Below, piece by piece: positions 25,801 through 34,772 of a DNA stretch of 64,000 bases. The notes under the pieces were generated by a model that was not told the DNA's origin, did no database searches, and worked only from the letters and a program-made list of their open reading frames with translations. The stretch comes from Acidobacteriota bacterium (GTDB lineage Bacteria; Acidobacteriota; Thermoanaerobaculia; Multivoradales; Multivoraceae): the NCBI GenBank assembly GCA_026707325.1, contig JAPOXA010000126.1, forward strand, positions 1 through 64,000, given 5' to 3'. Both the position numbers and the translations under genes were made by a program. Position 1 is the first letter of the stretch, and every line of letters starts with the position of its first letter.

Positions 25801-26337
25801 ATGCGTTCTACGTACTCTGCCCTCGTCTGCGTCGCCCTGTTACTCCCAGGCTGCGCGGCTCCAGCCGCGGATGAAACTCCGGCTGCCCCTGCCGCAGCCG
25901 CCGACGATCCGCGCGCCCGCTTCCACGGCGCCTGGGAACTCGCCTCGATCGTGCGCTATTCGGGGGACGGCGAGGAGCAGTCGCGTAACGAGACCTCGAC
26001 CGGCTTCATCATCTACGCCCCGCCGGGGTATATGGGTGTCGTCATCCAGGGCGCCGATCGCCAGCCGTACGCGGGCGAGCGGGCGACATCCGAGGAGATG
26101 GTGGCGGCGTACCGGTCCTACACCTCGTACTCCGGCGGCTACACGGTGGATCCGGAGGCGGGGACCGTTACCCATCACCTGCGGGCGAGCCTGAACCCCG
26201 GTGGGGCCGGCTCCGACTACGTGCGGCAGTATTCGTTTGGGGAGGGGGAGTTCGGGGAGGAGACGCTGACGCTCCAGCCCCCGGCCGGCGCTGACGGCGG
26301 GGTCGTCAAGCTGACCTGGAAGAGGATCAGCGAATAG
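25801..26337 (+). CDS. Lipocalin-like domain lipoprotein
   Basis: A 178-residue lipoprotein. Signal and lipobox are MRSTYSALVCVALLLPGC, followed by an Ala/Pro-rich linker. From about residue 38 the sequence FHGAWELASIVRYSGDGEEQ shows the GxW motif of lipocalin-like domains, with later FIIYAPPGYMGVVIQ and a strand ending in LTWKRI. The family (Lipocalin_5-type) is a small beta-barrel found widely in bacteria with unknown ligand. It follows the sulfatase gene by ~86 bp, so cotranscription is possible. Confidence 0.75.
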   Translation: MRSTYSALVCVALLLPGCAAPAADETPAAPAAAADDPRARFHGAWELASIVRYSGDGEEQSRNETSTGFIIYAPPGYMGVVIQGADRQPYAGERATSEEMVAAYRSYTSYSGGYTVDPEAGTVTHHLRASLNPGGAGSDYVRQYSFGEGEFGEETLTLQPPAGADGGVVKLTWKRISE

Positions 26338-26349
26338 GAGCCGGGTCGG

Positions 26350-27453
26350 CTAGCCGGCCCTGGCGATCTTCCGCCGCAACCAGTCGATCAGCACCCGGTT
26401 CGTCTCTTCCGGCTTCTCCTGCTGCGTCCAGTGGCCGCAGTCGGCGACCGTGTACTTCTCGAGATCGTCGATGAAGTCCTCCATGCCGTCGGCTGAGGAG
26501 GGGCGCAGGATGACGTCGTTCTCCGCGCCGATGTAGAGGCAGGGCACGTCGATCTCCCACGTCGCGTTCTCGATGCCCGGGAAGGGCCGGCCGGCCATGC
26601 GGTACCAGTTCAGGCCACCGGTGAAGCCGGTGATCTCGAAGGTCTCGGTGAAGTAGTCCAGAGCCTCCTCGGAGAGGAACACCTCGCCGGGGAAGTCCTC
26701 GCGATCCAGCATCCGGAGCAGGTCCATCTGCCGTTCGGGCGAGTCTTCCGGCATCGCCTTGAACGCCTCGACGTCCCAAATGTAGCCACGGCGCAGCATC
26801 ATCTGGAAGGTCTTGCGCACGTCGGCGGAGAGCGCCTTCTCGGCCCGGCCGGGCTCCTGGAACTGCACCGTGTAGTAGTTCGCCGACCGGACGATCAGCG
26901 GTTCCTCGGTCGGCTGCGGGCGGGCCATGCCGGGAGGCCGCCCGCCTGGGGTGTTCACGCCGACGATGCCGAGGCAGCGGTCCGGGTGAAGCCGCGCCAT
27001 CATCCACACGACGCCGCCGCCCCAGTCGTGGCCGACGAAGACCGCCTTCTCGATCTCGAGCGCGTCGAGCATGCCGGCCATGTCGTCGCAGAGGTGCTTC
27101 AAGCTGTACTCCTGCACGTCCTCCGGCCGGTCGGTCAGACCGTATCCGCGCTGGTCGGGCGCAATGGCGCGGAATCCGGCGTCGGCCAGGGCCGGAAGCT
27201 GGAAGCGCCAGGAGAACGCGAGCTCCGGGAAGCCGTGGCACAGGACGACCGGAATGCCTGTCCCTTGCTCGTAGACGGCCATGCGGATGCCGTTCGTCTG
27301 GACGAACCGGGGCGCCGGCATCCCGGGCGCCGGACGCACCTCGGCGCCGCGTGCGAGGCCGGGCAGCGCCAGAGCGCCGGCCAGGGCGCCGGTCGTCTGC
27401 AGAAAGCTGCGGCGTGTCAGGGCGTTGCGGATCAAGGCGTGAGAGGGAATCAT
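26350..27453 (-). CDS. Tat-exported epoxide hydrolase (alpha/beta hydrolase)
   Basis: A 367-residue alpha/beta hydrolase. ATG 27453 is supported by GGAGG six bases upstream. The N-terminus is a twin-arginine signal (ALTRRSFLQTTGALAGALA), predicting folded export. HGFPE supplies the oxyanion hole, the nucleophile is Asp in GHDWGGGVVW (near 143), an acid lies in GAENDVILRP (near 313), and the base is His in CGHWTQQEKPEE (near 341). The Asp nucleophile and HGFPE identify the epoxide-hydrolase/haloalkane-type branch, with epoxide hydrolase more likely. Convergent with the lipocalin gene (12-bp gap). Natural substrate unknown. Confidence 0.88.
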   Translation of the reverse strand: MIPSHALIRNALTRRSFLQTTGALAGALALPGLARGAEVRPAPGMPAPRFVQTNGIRMAVYEQGTGIPVVLCHGFPELAFSWRFQLPALADAGFRAIAPDQRGYGLTDRPEDVQEYSLKHLCDDMAGMLDALEIEKAVFVGHDWGGGVVWMMARLHPDRCLGIVGVNTPGGRPPGMARPQPTEEPLIVRSANYYTVQFQEPGRAEKALSADVRKTFQMMLRRGYIWDVEAFKAMPEDSPERQMDLLRMLDREDFPGEVFLSEEALDYFTETFEITGFTGGLNWYRMAGRPFPGIENATWEIDVPCLYIGAENDVILRPSSADGMEDFIDDLEKYTVADCGHWTQQEKPEETNRVLIDWLRRKIARAG

Positions 27454-27535
27454 CTGGACCTCCGGAAGCGGGCCACGGGTGCCGTGCGTTTTGGTGGATG
27501 GCCGGAGTATCTCAGGCCGAACCGGGAGAAAGGCG

Positions 27536-27541
27536 TACAAT
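27536..27541 (+). promoter_or_regulatory. Possible -10 element for a leaderless transcript
   Basis: TACAAT at 27536-27541 ends seven bases before the ATG at 27549, so transcription would start at or next to the start codon. No clear -35 box and no usable ribosome-binding site is seen. This supports a leaderless mRNA for the small Cys/His protein. Confidence 0.35.
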
Positions 27542-27548
27542 AGTGGCA

Positions 27549-27914
27549 ATGCGCACCGCGTTCCGGCTGTCGGGTTCGTTTCTGGCGCTCGCCGTCCTGG
27601 CGGCGCCGGTAGCGGGAATGTGCGCCGGGCTCGCCGCGTCCGAGGATCCCTGTGCCATGGAGACGGCGCACGAGGCGGCCTCCTGCGGGCATGCCGAGAT
27701 GGTGATGACGGGCTGCTGCAGCGCCGAGTCCGTCGATCCCGCGGCGGCCGGGATCCTCCCCGGTCCCGGTGGCGACATCGACCCGCCCGCGCTCGCCGGG
27801 AGCCTGTTCGCAGGGCCCGGCGGTGACGGCCTCGAGTCTGCGGTCCTCGCCTGCGACGGAGACCCGCCGCCCGCTGTCCCACGCTACAGGCTGTTCTCGG
27901 CCCTGTTGCTCTGA
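27549..27914 (+). CDS. Small exported Cys/His-rich protein before the metal-efflux operon
   Basis: A 121-residue protein with a signal sequence (FRLSGSFLALAVLAAPVAGM) followed by a short segment with clustered metal-ligand residues (AHEAASCGHAEMVMTGCC) and a low-complexity Gly/Pro/Asp-rich tail. No known domain is certain. It lies 80 bp before a CusCBA-type operon, on the same strand. Small Cys/His proteins in this position are common in heavy-metal operons (CopL/DUF2946-like), where they are thought to bind or sense the metal. That role is inferred from position and composition only. Confidence 0.55.
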   Translation: MRTAFRLSGSFLALAVLAAPVAGMCAGLAASEDPCAMETAHEAASCGHAEMVMTGCCSAESVDPAAAGILPGPGGDIDPPALAGSLFAGPGGDGLESAVLACDGDPPPAVPRYRLFSALLL

Positions 27915-27994
27915 TCCTCCGCTGAAGCGAGTTGGAGCGGTCGCCCCCCTGAGAGCGGGCGGCCGCGGGAAGCACGTTTCTGCGGAGGAATCAG

Positions 27995-29377
27995 ATGGTT
28001 CGACATACGCCTTGCCTGCTCGCGGCCGTTCTGTCGGCGGTCGCCTGGGCGGGAACATCGATGGCCGAGACAGGCCAGCCCGACGCGGTGGGCGCGATAC
28101 CGGCGGGGGCGCCGGCCGACCGGGTCGCCCGGGGGATCACGGACGAAGCGCTGCGCGCGCTCGTCGAGGATGCACTGGCGCGGAATCCGGGCCTTCGGGC
28201 GGGGTTCGCCCGCGCGCGGGCCGCCGCGCAGAAAGCGCCGCAGGTCGCCTCCCTGCCGGATCCGACGGCCGAGGCGACCGCATTTCTCGCCCCGCCGGAA
28301 ACGCGGGTCGGGCCGCAGCGGCTCATGCTCGGCTACAGCCAGCCGCTGCCGTGGCTGCCCAAGCTCGACCTGCGGGAAGAAGCGGCGGTTCACGCGGCGG
28401 CCGCCCTGGAGCACGGGGTCCAGGCGGAACGGCTGCGGCTCGTCACGGAGGTCAGGCGGCTCTACCACGAACTGGCGTTCCTCGACCGTTCGAGGAGGAC
28501 GGCCGAGACCTTCCTCGAGCATCTGATCCAGCACGAGGAGGTCGCCCAGGCCCGGTACGCGACCGGCGTGGGATCGAGCCAGGCCGTGCTCAAGCTGCAG
28601 GCGGAGATCACGCGCGCCGAGCGGGCGCTGGTCGATCTGGACCTCGGTGAAGCGGGTCTGCGCGCGCGGCTGAACTCGCTGCGGGACCGGCCGGCCGCCA
28701 CGCCGGTGGCGAGAGGTTCCCTGCCGGTGGCGATCGAGGAAGTTCAGCTCATGGCCGGTGATCTCGTGGCCGTCGCGCGATCGTCGCGGTCGGAGCTGCG
28801 CGCCGCCGAGGCCGGACTCGCCCGGGCCGAGACGCTGGAGGGCCTGGCCCGGATGGCAGACAAGCCCGATTTCAACGTGGGCGTCACCTACACGCTGGTG
28901 ACCCCGCGCGACGACGAGGCCGCCCGCCTGCTGACCCCGGCTGGCAACGGCAACGACGTGTTCGGCGTACGCGGCGGCGTCACCCTGCCGCTGCGTCGTC
29001 GCAGCCGGGTGGCGGCGGTGCAGGAGGCGCTTGAACTGCGCTCTCATGCTGTGGATGAGCGAAGCGGCGCCGAGCTCGCGATCGAGAGTGAGGTAGGCGA
29101 CCTGACTCAGCGGCTGCCGCTGGCCTGGAGGCGGCTGCGCCTTCTGGAGGACCTGCTCGTCGTGCAGGCGGAGGAGGCGCTGGAGTCGGCGGAGGCGGGG
29201 TACATCGCCGGCTCGCTCAACACGCTCGACCTGTTCGACGCCGAGCACGTGCTGTTCGAGGCGCAGACGGCGACGGACCGGGCCAGAGCGGACTATCTGA
29301 TCGGCCTCGCGGAGCTCGAAGGGGCGGTCGGCAGACCGTTGGTGGCACTCACGGAAAGGGGAGGAGCGGAACGATGA
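27995..29377 (+). CDS. cusC: CusC-like outer-membrane efflux protein (TolC family)
   Basis: A 460-residue outer-membrane channel protein. GGAGGAA precedes ATG 27995; a signal peptide ends near TSMAETGQ. It has the duplicated TolC helical repeats: LVEDALARNPGLRAGFARAR at ~50-70 with LPDPTAEA, and the second copy with VAVARSSRSELRAAEAGLAR near 250. Long coiled-coil helices rich in Ala/Arg/Glu follow, ending in FDAEHVLFEAQTATDRARAD. In the operon it would form the exit duct for the CusB/CusA pump. Its stop overlaps the adaptor start by four bases. Confidence 0.85.
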   Translation: MVRHTPCLLAAVLSAVAWAGTSMAETGQPDAVGAIPAGAPADRVARGITDEALRALVEDALARNPGLRAGFARARAAAQKAPQVASLPDPTAEATAFLAPPETRVGPQRLMLGYSQPLPWLPKLDLREEAAVHAAAALEHGVQAERLRLVTEVRRLYHELAFLDRSRRTAETFLEHLIQHEEVAQARYATGVGSSQAVLKLQAEITRAERALVDLDLGEAGLRARLNSLRDRPAATPVARGSLPVAIEEVQLMAGDLVAVARSSRSELRAAEAGLARAETLEGLARMADKPDFNVGVTYTLVTPRDDEAARLLTPAGNGNDVFGVRGGVTLPLRRRSRVAAVQEALELRSHAVDERSGAELAIESEVGDLTQRLPLAWRRLRLLEDLLVVQAEEALESAEAGYIAGSLNTLDLFDAEHVLFEAQTATDRARADYLIGLAELEGAVGRPLVALTERGGAER

Positions 29378-30897
29378 CGGACAAAGCGAGCGGATTCGGC
29401 GGGCCGATTGGGACGTGGCTGCGGCGTGTCGCCTGGGTTGTCGGGAGCTTCGCCTCCTTCTTTCTCCTGTTCTTCGACCCCCTGGACGTACACCCGGCCG
29501 ATTCCTGGCTGCAACGCATCGTCGGCTACCACGCGGGGCCGATGACCGCGGCCGCTCCAGGCGGTGAAGATGCGTCCGCGACCGGCGAACGGGAGATCGT
29601 CTTCTACCGGAATCCGATGGATCCGACGATCACGTCGCCCGTTCCCGCGAAGGACGAGATGGGAATGGACTACGTGCCCGTGTACGCCGACGAAGCGGAG
29701 CGTGCGCTCGGCGCGGGTGCGACGGTCGCGATCGACCCGGTCGTGGTCCAGAACATGAACGTCCAGACGCAGATCGTCGAGAAGGGAGACCTCCGGCACG
29801 AGATCAGGACCGTCGGCTACCTCGAGTACGACCAGGAACGGATGGTCACCGTGACGACGAAGTACGACGGTTGGGTGGAGAAGGTCTACGTGAACTACGT
29901 GGGCGAGCCGGTGGCCGAGGGCGCCGGCCTCTTCGAGGTCTATTCCCCCGAACTGGTTCAGACCGAACAGGAACTCCTGTCGGCGATGCGTTACGCGGCC
30001 CGCTTCCGCGATGCCCCGGACGACGCACGGCTGCGGGCCGAGGCCCTGGTGGACGCCGCGAGGGCCCGGCTCGCGTTCTGGGACATCTCTCCGGCCCAGA
30101 TCGCGCGCCTCGAGGAAACCGGCGAGATATTCCGCACCCTGACCGTCACCGCGCCGGCCGGCGGCCTGGTCATGAAGCGGATGCCGGGCCTGGAAGGCAT
30201 GGCGGTGACGCCGGGGATGGAGGCGTACCACATCGCCGACATCACGTCGCTGTGGCTCTCGGTCGAGGTGTTCGAGGATCAGGTGGTCTGGATCCGTCCC
30301 GGCGCCGAAGCGGAAGTGACCTTCACCTACTTCCCCGGCGAGACGATCCGGGGCACCGTCGAGTTCATCGAACCCGAGCTGTCGGAGCAGACCCGAACGC
30401 TGACGGTCAAGATCGCCGTGCCGAACCCGGACGGCCGGCTGCGCAAGGGGATGTTCGCCACCGTCGTCTTCGATCCGGTGCTCGTGCGGGACGCGGTCAC
30501 CGTGCCGGCCGAGTCGGTGCTGCGGACCGGGCGCCGCAGCGTGGTCATCGTGGCGCTGGGAGACGGGCGCTTCGAGCCGCGGGAGGTCGAACTGGGTCAC
30601 GCGCATGGAGGGCTGATGGAAGTGCATTCGGGCCTTGCCGCGGGCGACCGGATCGTGACTTCGTCCCAGTTCCTGCTGGACTCGGAGTCCAAGCTCCGGG
30701 CGGCGGTGCAGACGATGCTGAGCGGGGCGGCGACGCCGGCGGGAGCTCACGAGGGCCACGCCATGGGTGAGATGGACCACGGCATGGACCACGAGGGCCA
30801 CGAGGGCCACGAGGGTCACTCCACAGCCGAGCCCGACGAGGCGGCCGATCCTCACCACGGCCACCACAACCACGGCCACGAAGGCCACGGAGCCTGA
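29374..30897 (+). CDS. cusB: CusB-like metal-efflux adaptor with His-rich tail
   Basis: A 507-residue periplasmic adaptor. After an N-terminal membrane anchor (VVGSFASFFLLFFDPLDV) comes a heavy-metal-binding module at about 72-106 (FYRNPMDPTITSPVPAKDEM then GMDYVPVY). Lipoyl, helical-hairpin and barrel domains of the HlyD fold follow (KYDGWVEKVYVNYVGEPV; TVTAPAGGLVMKRMPGLEGM). The last ~50 residues are dominated by His, with HEGH and HDH-type repeats and some Met, a likely periplasmic metal sponge that hands Cu(I)/Ag(I) or another soft metal to the pump. It overlaps cusC by four bases. The exact metal is inferred, not shown. Confidence 0.88.
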   Translation: MTDKASGFGGPIGTWLRRVAWVVGSFASFFLLFFDPLDVHPADSWLQRIVGYHAGPMTAAAPGGEDASATGEREIVFYRNPMDPTITSPVPAKDEMGMDYVPVYADEAERALGAGATVAIDPVVVQNMNVQTQIVEKGDLRHEIRTVGYLEYDQERMVTVTTKYDGWVEKVYVNYVGEPVAEGAGLFEVYSPELVQTEQELLSAMRYAARFRDAPDDARLRAEALVDAARARLAFWDISPAQIARLEETGEIFRTLTVTAPAGGLVMKRMPGLEGMAVTPGMEAYHIADITSLWLSVEVFEDQVVWIRPGAEAEVTFTYFPGETIRGTVEFIEPELSEQTRTLTVKIAVPNPDGRLRKGMFATVVFDPVLVRDAVTVPAESVLRTGRRSVVIVALGDGRFEPREVELGHAHGGLMEVHSGLAAGDRIVTSSQFLLDSESKLRAAVQTMLSGAATPAGAHEGHAMGEMDHGMDHEGHEGHEGHSTAEPDEAADPHHGHHNHGHEGHGA

Positions 30898-30901
30898 GCC
30901 G

Positions 30902-33900
30902 GTGCTCGACCGGATCATCGAGTGGTCCCTGCGCAACCAGTTGCTGGTCGCGGCGGGCCTGGTGGTGGCGGTCGCGGCCGGCGTCTGGTCGGTGCGGACG
31001 ACCCGGATCGACGCGATACCCGACCTCTCCGACGTCCAGGTCATCCTCTACACGGAGTTCTCGGGCCAGTCGCCCCAGGTGGTCGAAGACCAGGTGACGT
31101 ACCCGATCACGTCGACGATGCTGTCGGTGCCGTACGCCAAGGTCGTCCGCGGCTACTCGTTCTTCGGGTTCTCCTTCGTCTACGTCATCTTCGAGGACGG
31201 CACGGACCTCTACTGGGCGCGCTCCCGGGTGCTCGAGTCGGTCGCGGGGCTTCAGAGCCGGCTGCCGCAGGGCGTGTCGCCTCAGCTCGGGCCCGACGCT
31301 ACCGGCGTCGGCTGGGCCTTCATGTACGTGCTGAACTCGGACTCACGGTCCCTGGCGGAGCTGCGCTCGCTCCAGGACTGGTACCTGAAGTACGGCCTGC
31401 TGACCGTCGAGGGGGTCTCGGAGGTCGCCTCGATCGGCGGCTTCGTGCGCCAGTACCAGGTCGAAGTGGACCCGGTCCGCCTGCGCGCCTACGGTCTCTC
31501 GCTGCCCGTCGTCCGCCAGGCGATCGAGCAGTCGAACGCCGACGTGGGCGGCCGGCTGATCGAGATGGCGGAGCGGGAGTACATGGTCCGCGGGCGAGGC
31601 TACGTCCGGGAGTTGCGGGACCTGGAGACGATCGTCCTCGCATCCGGTCCAGGCGGGGTGCCGGTACTGCTTCGGGACGTCGCGAATGTGACGATCGGGC
31701 CGGAGATCCGCCGGGGCCTGGCCGACTGGAATGGCGAGGGCGAGACGGTCGGCGGCATCGTCGTCGTCCGCTCGGGCGCCGACACCAGGGCCACGATCGG
31801 CCGGGTGAAGGAACGCCTGGACGAACTCGCCGGCGGCATGCCGGACGACGTGGAGATCTCGGTTGCGTACGACCGCAGCGGCCTGATCGAGCGGTCCATC
31901 GCGACGTTGACGGACACGCTGATCGTGGAGTCGATCGTCGTGGCCGTCGTGTGCCTTCTCTTCCTGTTTCACTTCCGGTCCGCGCTGGTGGCGATCCTGC
32001 CGATTCCCATCTCCGTGCTGCTGGCCTTCGTCGTCATGAGAGCCCAGGGACTCGGTATGAACATCATGTCGCTGGGGGGCATAGCGATCTCGATCGGCGT
32101 GCTGGTCGACGCTTCCATCGTCATGGTCGAGAACGTGCATCGTCACATCGAGGAGGACGTCGAGGCGGGAGGCAAGCGGTCCCGCTTCGACCTCGTGCTG
32201 CGCGCGGCCCAGGAGGTCGGGCCGACCCTCTTCTTTTCGTTGCTGGTCGTCACCGTGTCCTTCCTGCCCGTGTTCACGCTCGAGGCCCAGGAAGGCCGGC
32301 TGTTCAAGCCGCTCGCCCTGACCAAGACCTACTCGATGGCGATGGCCTCGGTGGTCGCGGTGACCGTGGTGCCGGTGCTCATGTTCTGGCTCGTGCGCGG
32401 ACGGATCGTCCGGGCTCATCACATGGGCCGCTTCGAGCGAGTCGCCGATCTCCCTATCCACGTCTTGTTGCCGCGGTTTCTCCGTCTTGTCTACCGGCCG
32501 CTGGTCGCGGGCGCCGTGCGGCTGCGCTGGCTCGTCATCGTCCTGATGCTCGCCGTGCTGGGCTCGAGCCTCGTACCGCTCAAGCGGATCGGGTCCGAGT
32601 TCATGCCGCCGCTGTGGGAGGGCGACCTCCTCTACATGCCGACGACCCTGCCCGGCGTGTCGATCACGAAGGCCAGGGAGATCGTCCAGCAGACGGACCG
32701 GATCATCCGCAGCTTCCCGGAGGTGGAGACCGTGTTCGGCAAGGTGGGCCGGGCGGAAACCGCGACCGACCCGGCGCCGCTGTCGATGCTGGAGACGACG
32801 ATCGTGCTGAAGGACCAGGACGAGTGGCGTCCCGGCCTGACCCCGGACGACCTGATCGCCGAGCTCGACCGGGCGCTCCAGTTCCCCGGCGTCACGAACT
32901 CCTGGACGATGCCGATCAAGACCCGGATCGACATGCTGTCCACCGGGATCAAGACGCCGGTGGGAATCAAGCTCGGCGGCCCGGACCTTCAGACTCTGGA
33001 ACAACTCGCGGAGCAGGTCGAGGCGGTGGTGAAGCCGCTCCCTGGCACGCTCACGGCCTACGCCGAACGGGTGATGGGCGGCGCCTACCTCGACTTCGAC
33101 ATCGACCGGGAGGCGGCAGCGCGCTTCGGCCTGCGGATCGCCGACATCCAGGACACGATCCAGTCAGCGGTCGGTGGCATGAATGTCTCGTGGACGGTCG
33201 AGGGCCTGGAGCGCTACCCGATCAACCTGCGCTATCCGCGGGAACTGCGGGACGACCCGGAAGCCCTGGAGCAGATCCTCGTGACCGCGCCGGGCGGCGT
33301 TCAGGTGCCGCTGGGCCAGGTGGCGGCGATCGAGTTCCGGGACGGGCCACCGGGTATCAAGTCCGAGGGCGCCAGGCCGAACGCCTGGGTTTACGTCGAC
33401 CTGGAAAGCAGCGACATCGGCGGCTGGATCCGTCGCGCCCGCGAGGAGGTCGCCGACAAAGTGGCGCTGCCTCCGGGCTACACGCTGCTGTGGTCGGGGC
33501 AGTACGAGTACATGGAGCGGGCGCGCGACCGTTTCCTGCTCATCGTTCCGCTCACCCTGGTTCTCACGTTCGCGCTGCTGTATCTGAGCACGCGCTCGGT
33601 CATCAAGACCGCGTTCATCGTGTCGGCGGTGCCGTTCTCGCTCGTCGGCTCGGTCTGGCTGCTGGATCAGCTCAACTACAACTGGTCGGTCGCGGTGTGG
33701 GTCGGGATGATCGCGCTGGCGGGGCTTGCCGCCGAGACCGGAGCGGTGATGCTGCTCTATCTCGACCTGGTCTACGACGACCGCAAGAGCGCCGGGACGA
33801 TGGCGACCCTGGGCGATCTGCGGGAAGCGGTGACGGAGGCGGCCGTTCGGCGGGTGCGCCCGATCACGATGACCGTGCTGACCACCTTCGTCGCCCTGGT

Positions 33901-34084
33901 GCCGATCCTGGGGTCGACCGGCACCGGCGCCGACGTGATGAAGCGGATCGCGGCGCCCATGGTCGGCGGCCTGGCGACGGTCTTCCTCGGGGTTCTGTTC
34001 GTCTTTCCGGCGATGTACTTCGCGTGGAGGTCGTTCGGTCTGCCTCAGGCAGGTTCGATCAGGGACGAGTCATCGTTGCGGTAG
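30902..34084 (+). CDS. cusA: CusA-like heavy-metal RND efflux pump
   Basis: A 1060-residue inner-membrane RND transporter of the heavy-metal (HME) class. GTG 30902 is preferred: it follows the cusB stop by four bases, has GGAG upstream and starts the typical VLDRIIEWSLRNQLL; an ATG further upstream lies inside the His-rich tail coding of cusB and would give nonsense residues. Twelve membrane helices and two porter domains are apparent. The proton-relay region GGIAISIGVLVDASIVMVEN is near 394-413. Methionines in EFMPPLWEGDLLYMPTTLPG, LSMLETTIVL and RIDMLSTGIKTP correspond to the Met relay of CusA, supporting Cu(I)/Ag(I) export. The last 40 bp overlap the convergent SRAP gene. Confidence 0.92.
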   Translation: MLDRIIEWSLRNQLLVAAGLVVAVAAGVWSVRTTRIDAIPDLSDVQVILYTEFSGQSPQVVEDQVTYPITSTMLSVPYAKVVRGYSFFGFSFVYVIFEDGTDLYWARSRVLESVAGLQSRLPQGVSPQLGPDATGVGWAFMYVLNSDSRSLAELRSLQDWYLKYGLLTVEGVSEVASIGGFVRQYQVEVDPVRLRAYGLSLPVVRQAIEQSNADVGGRLIEMAEREYMVRGRGYVRELRDLETIVLASGPGGVPVLLRDVANVTIGPEIRRGLADWNGEGETVGGIVVVRSGADTRATIGRVKERLDELAGGMPDDVEISVAYDRSGLIERSIATLTDTLIVESIVVAVVCLLFLFHFRSALVAILPIPISVLLAFVVMRAQGLGMNIMSLGGIAISIGVLVDASIVMVENVHRHIEEDVEAGGKRSRFDLVLRAAQEVGPTLFFSLLVVTVSFLPVFTLEAQEGRLFKPLALTKTYSMAMASVVAVTVVPVLMFWLVRGRIVRAHHMGRFERVADLPIHVLLPRFLRLVYRPLVAGAVRLRWLVIVLMLAVLGSSLVPLKRIGSEFMPPLWEGDLLYMPTTLPGVSITKAREIVQQTDRIIRSFPEVETVFGKVGRAETATDPAPLSMLETTIVLKDQDEWRPGLTPDDLIAELDRALQFPGVTNSWTMPIKTRIDMLSTGIKTPVGIKLGGPDLQTLEQLAEQVEAVVKPLPGTLTAYAERVMGGAYLDFDIDREAAARFGLRIADIQDTIQSAVGGMNVSWTVEGLERYPINLRYPRELRDDPEALEQILVTAPGGVQVPLGQVAAIEFRDGPPGIKSEGARPNAWVYVDLESSDIGGWIRRAREEVADKVALPPGYTLLWSGQYEYMERARDRFLLIVPLTLVLTFALLYLSTRSVIKTAFIVSAVPFSLVGSVWLLDQLNYNWSVAVWVGMIALAGLAAETGAVMLLYLDLVYDDRKSAGTMATLGDLREAVTEAAVRRVRPITMTVLTTFVALVPILGSTGTGADVMKRIAAPMVGGLATVFLGVLFVFPAMYFAWRSFGLPQAGSIRDESSLR

Positions 34085-34674
34085 TTGCCGACCCGGTTCG
34101 AGACCGGGAAGAACTCGATTTCGCCGGTGTAGGTCTGGAGTTGTTCGCCGAGGGCGTCGGGGTCCTGGAGCGGACCGTTCAACCACTGCTCGTACGGCGG
34201 CTGGGCGATGACGGGCATTCGGTCGTGGATCGGTGCGATCGGGGCGCTGGCGGGGCAGGTCATGATCGTGCAGGCCAGGCCGTCCGGCGTTCGGTTCCAG
34301 ACCCCCGCGAAACCGAAAGGCCCGCCGCCGGGCAGCCGGATGTAGTGGGGCAGCCGGGAGCCGTCTGGCTGCACCTGCCACTCGTACCAGCCGTCGGCGA
34401 CGACGAGACAGCGTCTGCGGCTCAGGAGGGTCCGGAACCTGGGCGCCTCGACCGCGGTGTCGTCGCGGAGGTTGGTCTGGGGACCGCCGCGCTTTCGTGG
34501 GAAGCCCCAGCGCATCGTGCCCAGGGCGCGTCGACCGTTCCGGTCCAGGCCGACGACGGCCACGTCCTGGGTCGGCGCGATGTTGTATCTGGGTTCCAGG
34601 TCCGGCAGTTCGTCCAGCTCGAAGTGGGCTGCTACGGATCGAGGCTTCGAACGAAGCGTGTAGCGGCCGCACAT
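34045..34674 (-). CDS. yedK: SRAP-domain abasic-site protein (YedK/HMCES type)
   Basis: A 209-residue SOS-response-associated peptidase-family protein. The start Met is followed directly by the catalytic Cys2 (MCGRYTLR), exposed after Met removal. Other conserved elements are RYNIAPTQ (Asn), MRWGFPRKRGG, RRCLVVADGWYEW (Glu) and APIHDRMPVI (His). HMCES/YedK forms a thiazolidine DNA-protein crosslink at abasic sites in single-stranded DNA and protects them during replication. The full motif set is present, so it is probably functional. It overlaps the end of cusA by 40 bp in convergent orientation. No LexA-type box was identified upstream. Confidence 0.9.
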   Translation of the reverse strand: MCGRYTLRSKPRSVAAHFELDELPDLEPRYNIAPTQDVAVVGLDRNGRRALGTMRWGFPRKRGGPQTNLRDDTAVEAPRFRTLLSRRRCLVVADGWYEWQVQPDGSRLPHYIRLPGGGPFGFAGVWNRTPDGLACTIMTCPASAPIAPIHDRMPVIAQPPYEQWLNGPLQDPDALGEQLQTYTGEIEFFPVSNRVGNYRNDDSSLIEPA

Positions 34675-34772
34675 GGTCGGATGATACGGCCCGTTTCGAC
34701 GTCGAACCCGAGCCCGAGGGTACTGCCCGGCTCGAAGTAGCCGATGATACCGAGGCGCGTTATTATCGCTCC

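Noticed and set aside
27769..28650. 293-codon plus-strand frame over the start of cusC
   Set aside because: Alternative frame of cusC with Gly/Arg/Ala-rich composition and no motif.
30740..30897. Tandem DNA repeat or CRISPR-like array in the His-codon region
   Set aside because: Periodicity comes from repeated Gly-His-Glu codons inside the cusB tail; no spacers, and units are only 9-12 bases.
30767..30901. Longer N-terminus for CusA from an ATG at 30767
   Set aside because: The extension reads the His-rich tail DNA of cusB in another frame and gives a Thr/Arg-rich nonsense leader; GTG 30902 fits spacing, ribosome-binding site and family start.
30922..34740. 1272-codon plus-strand frame over cusA
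   Set aside because: Shifted frame of the CusA gene; the CusA translation has full RND motifs, this one has none.
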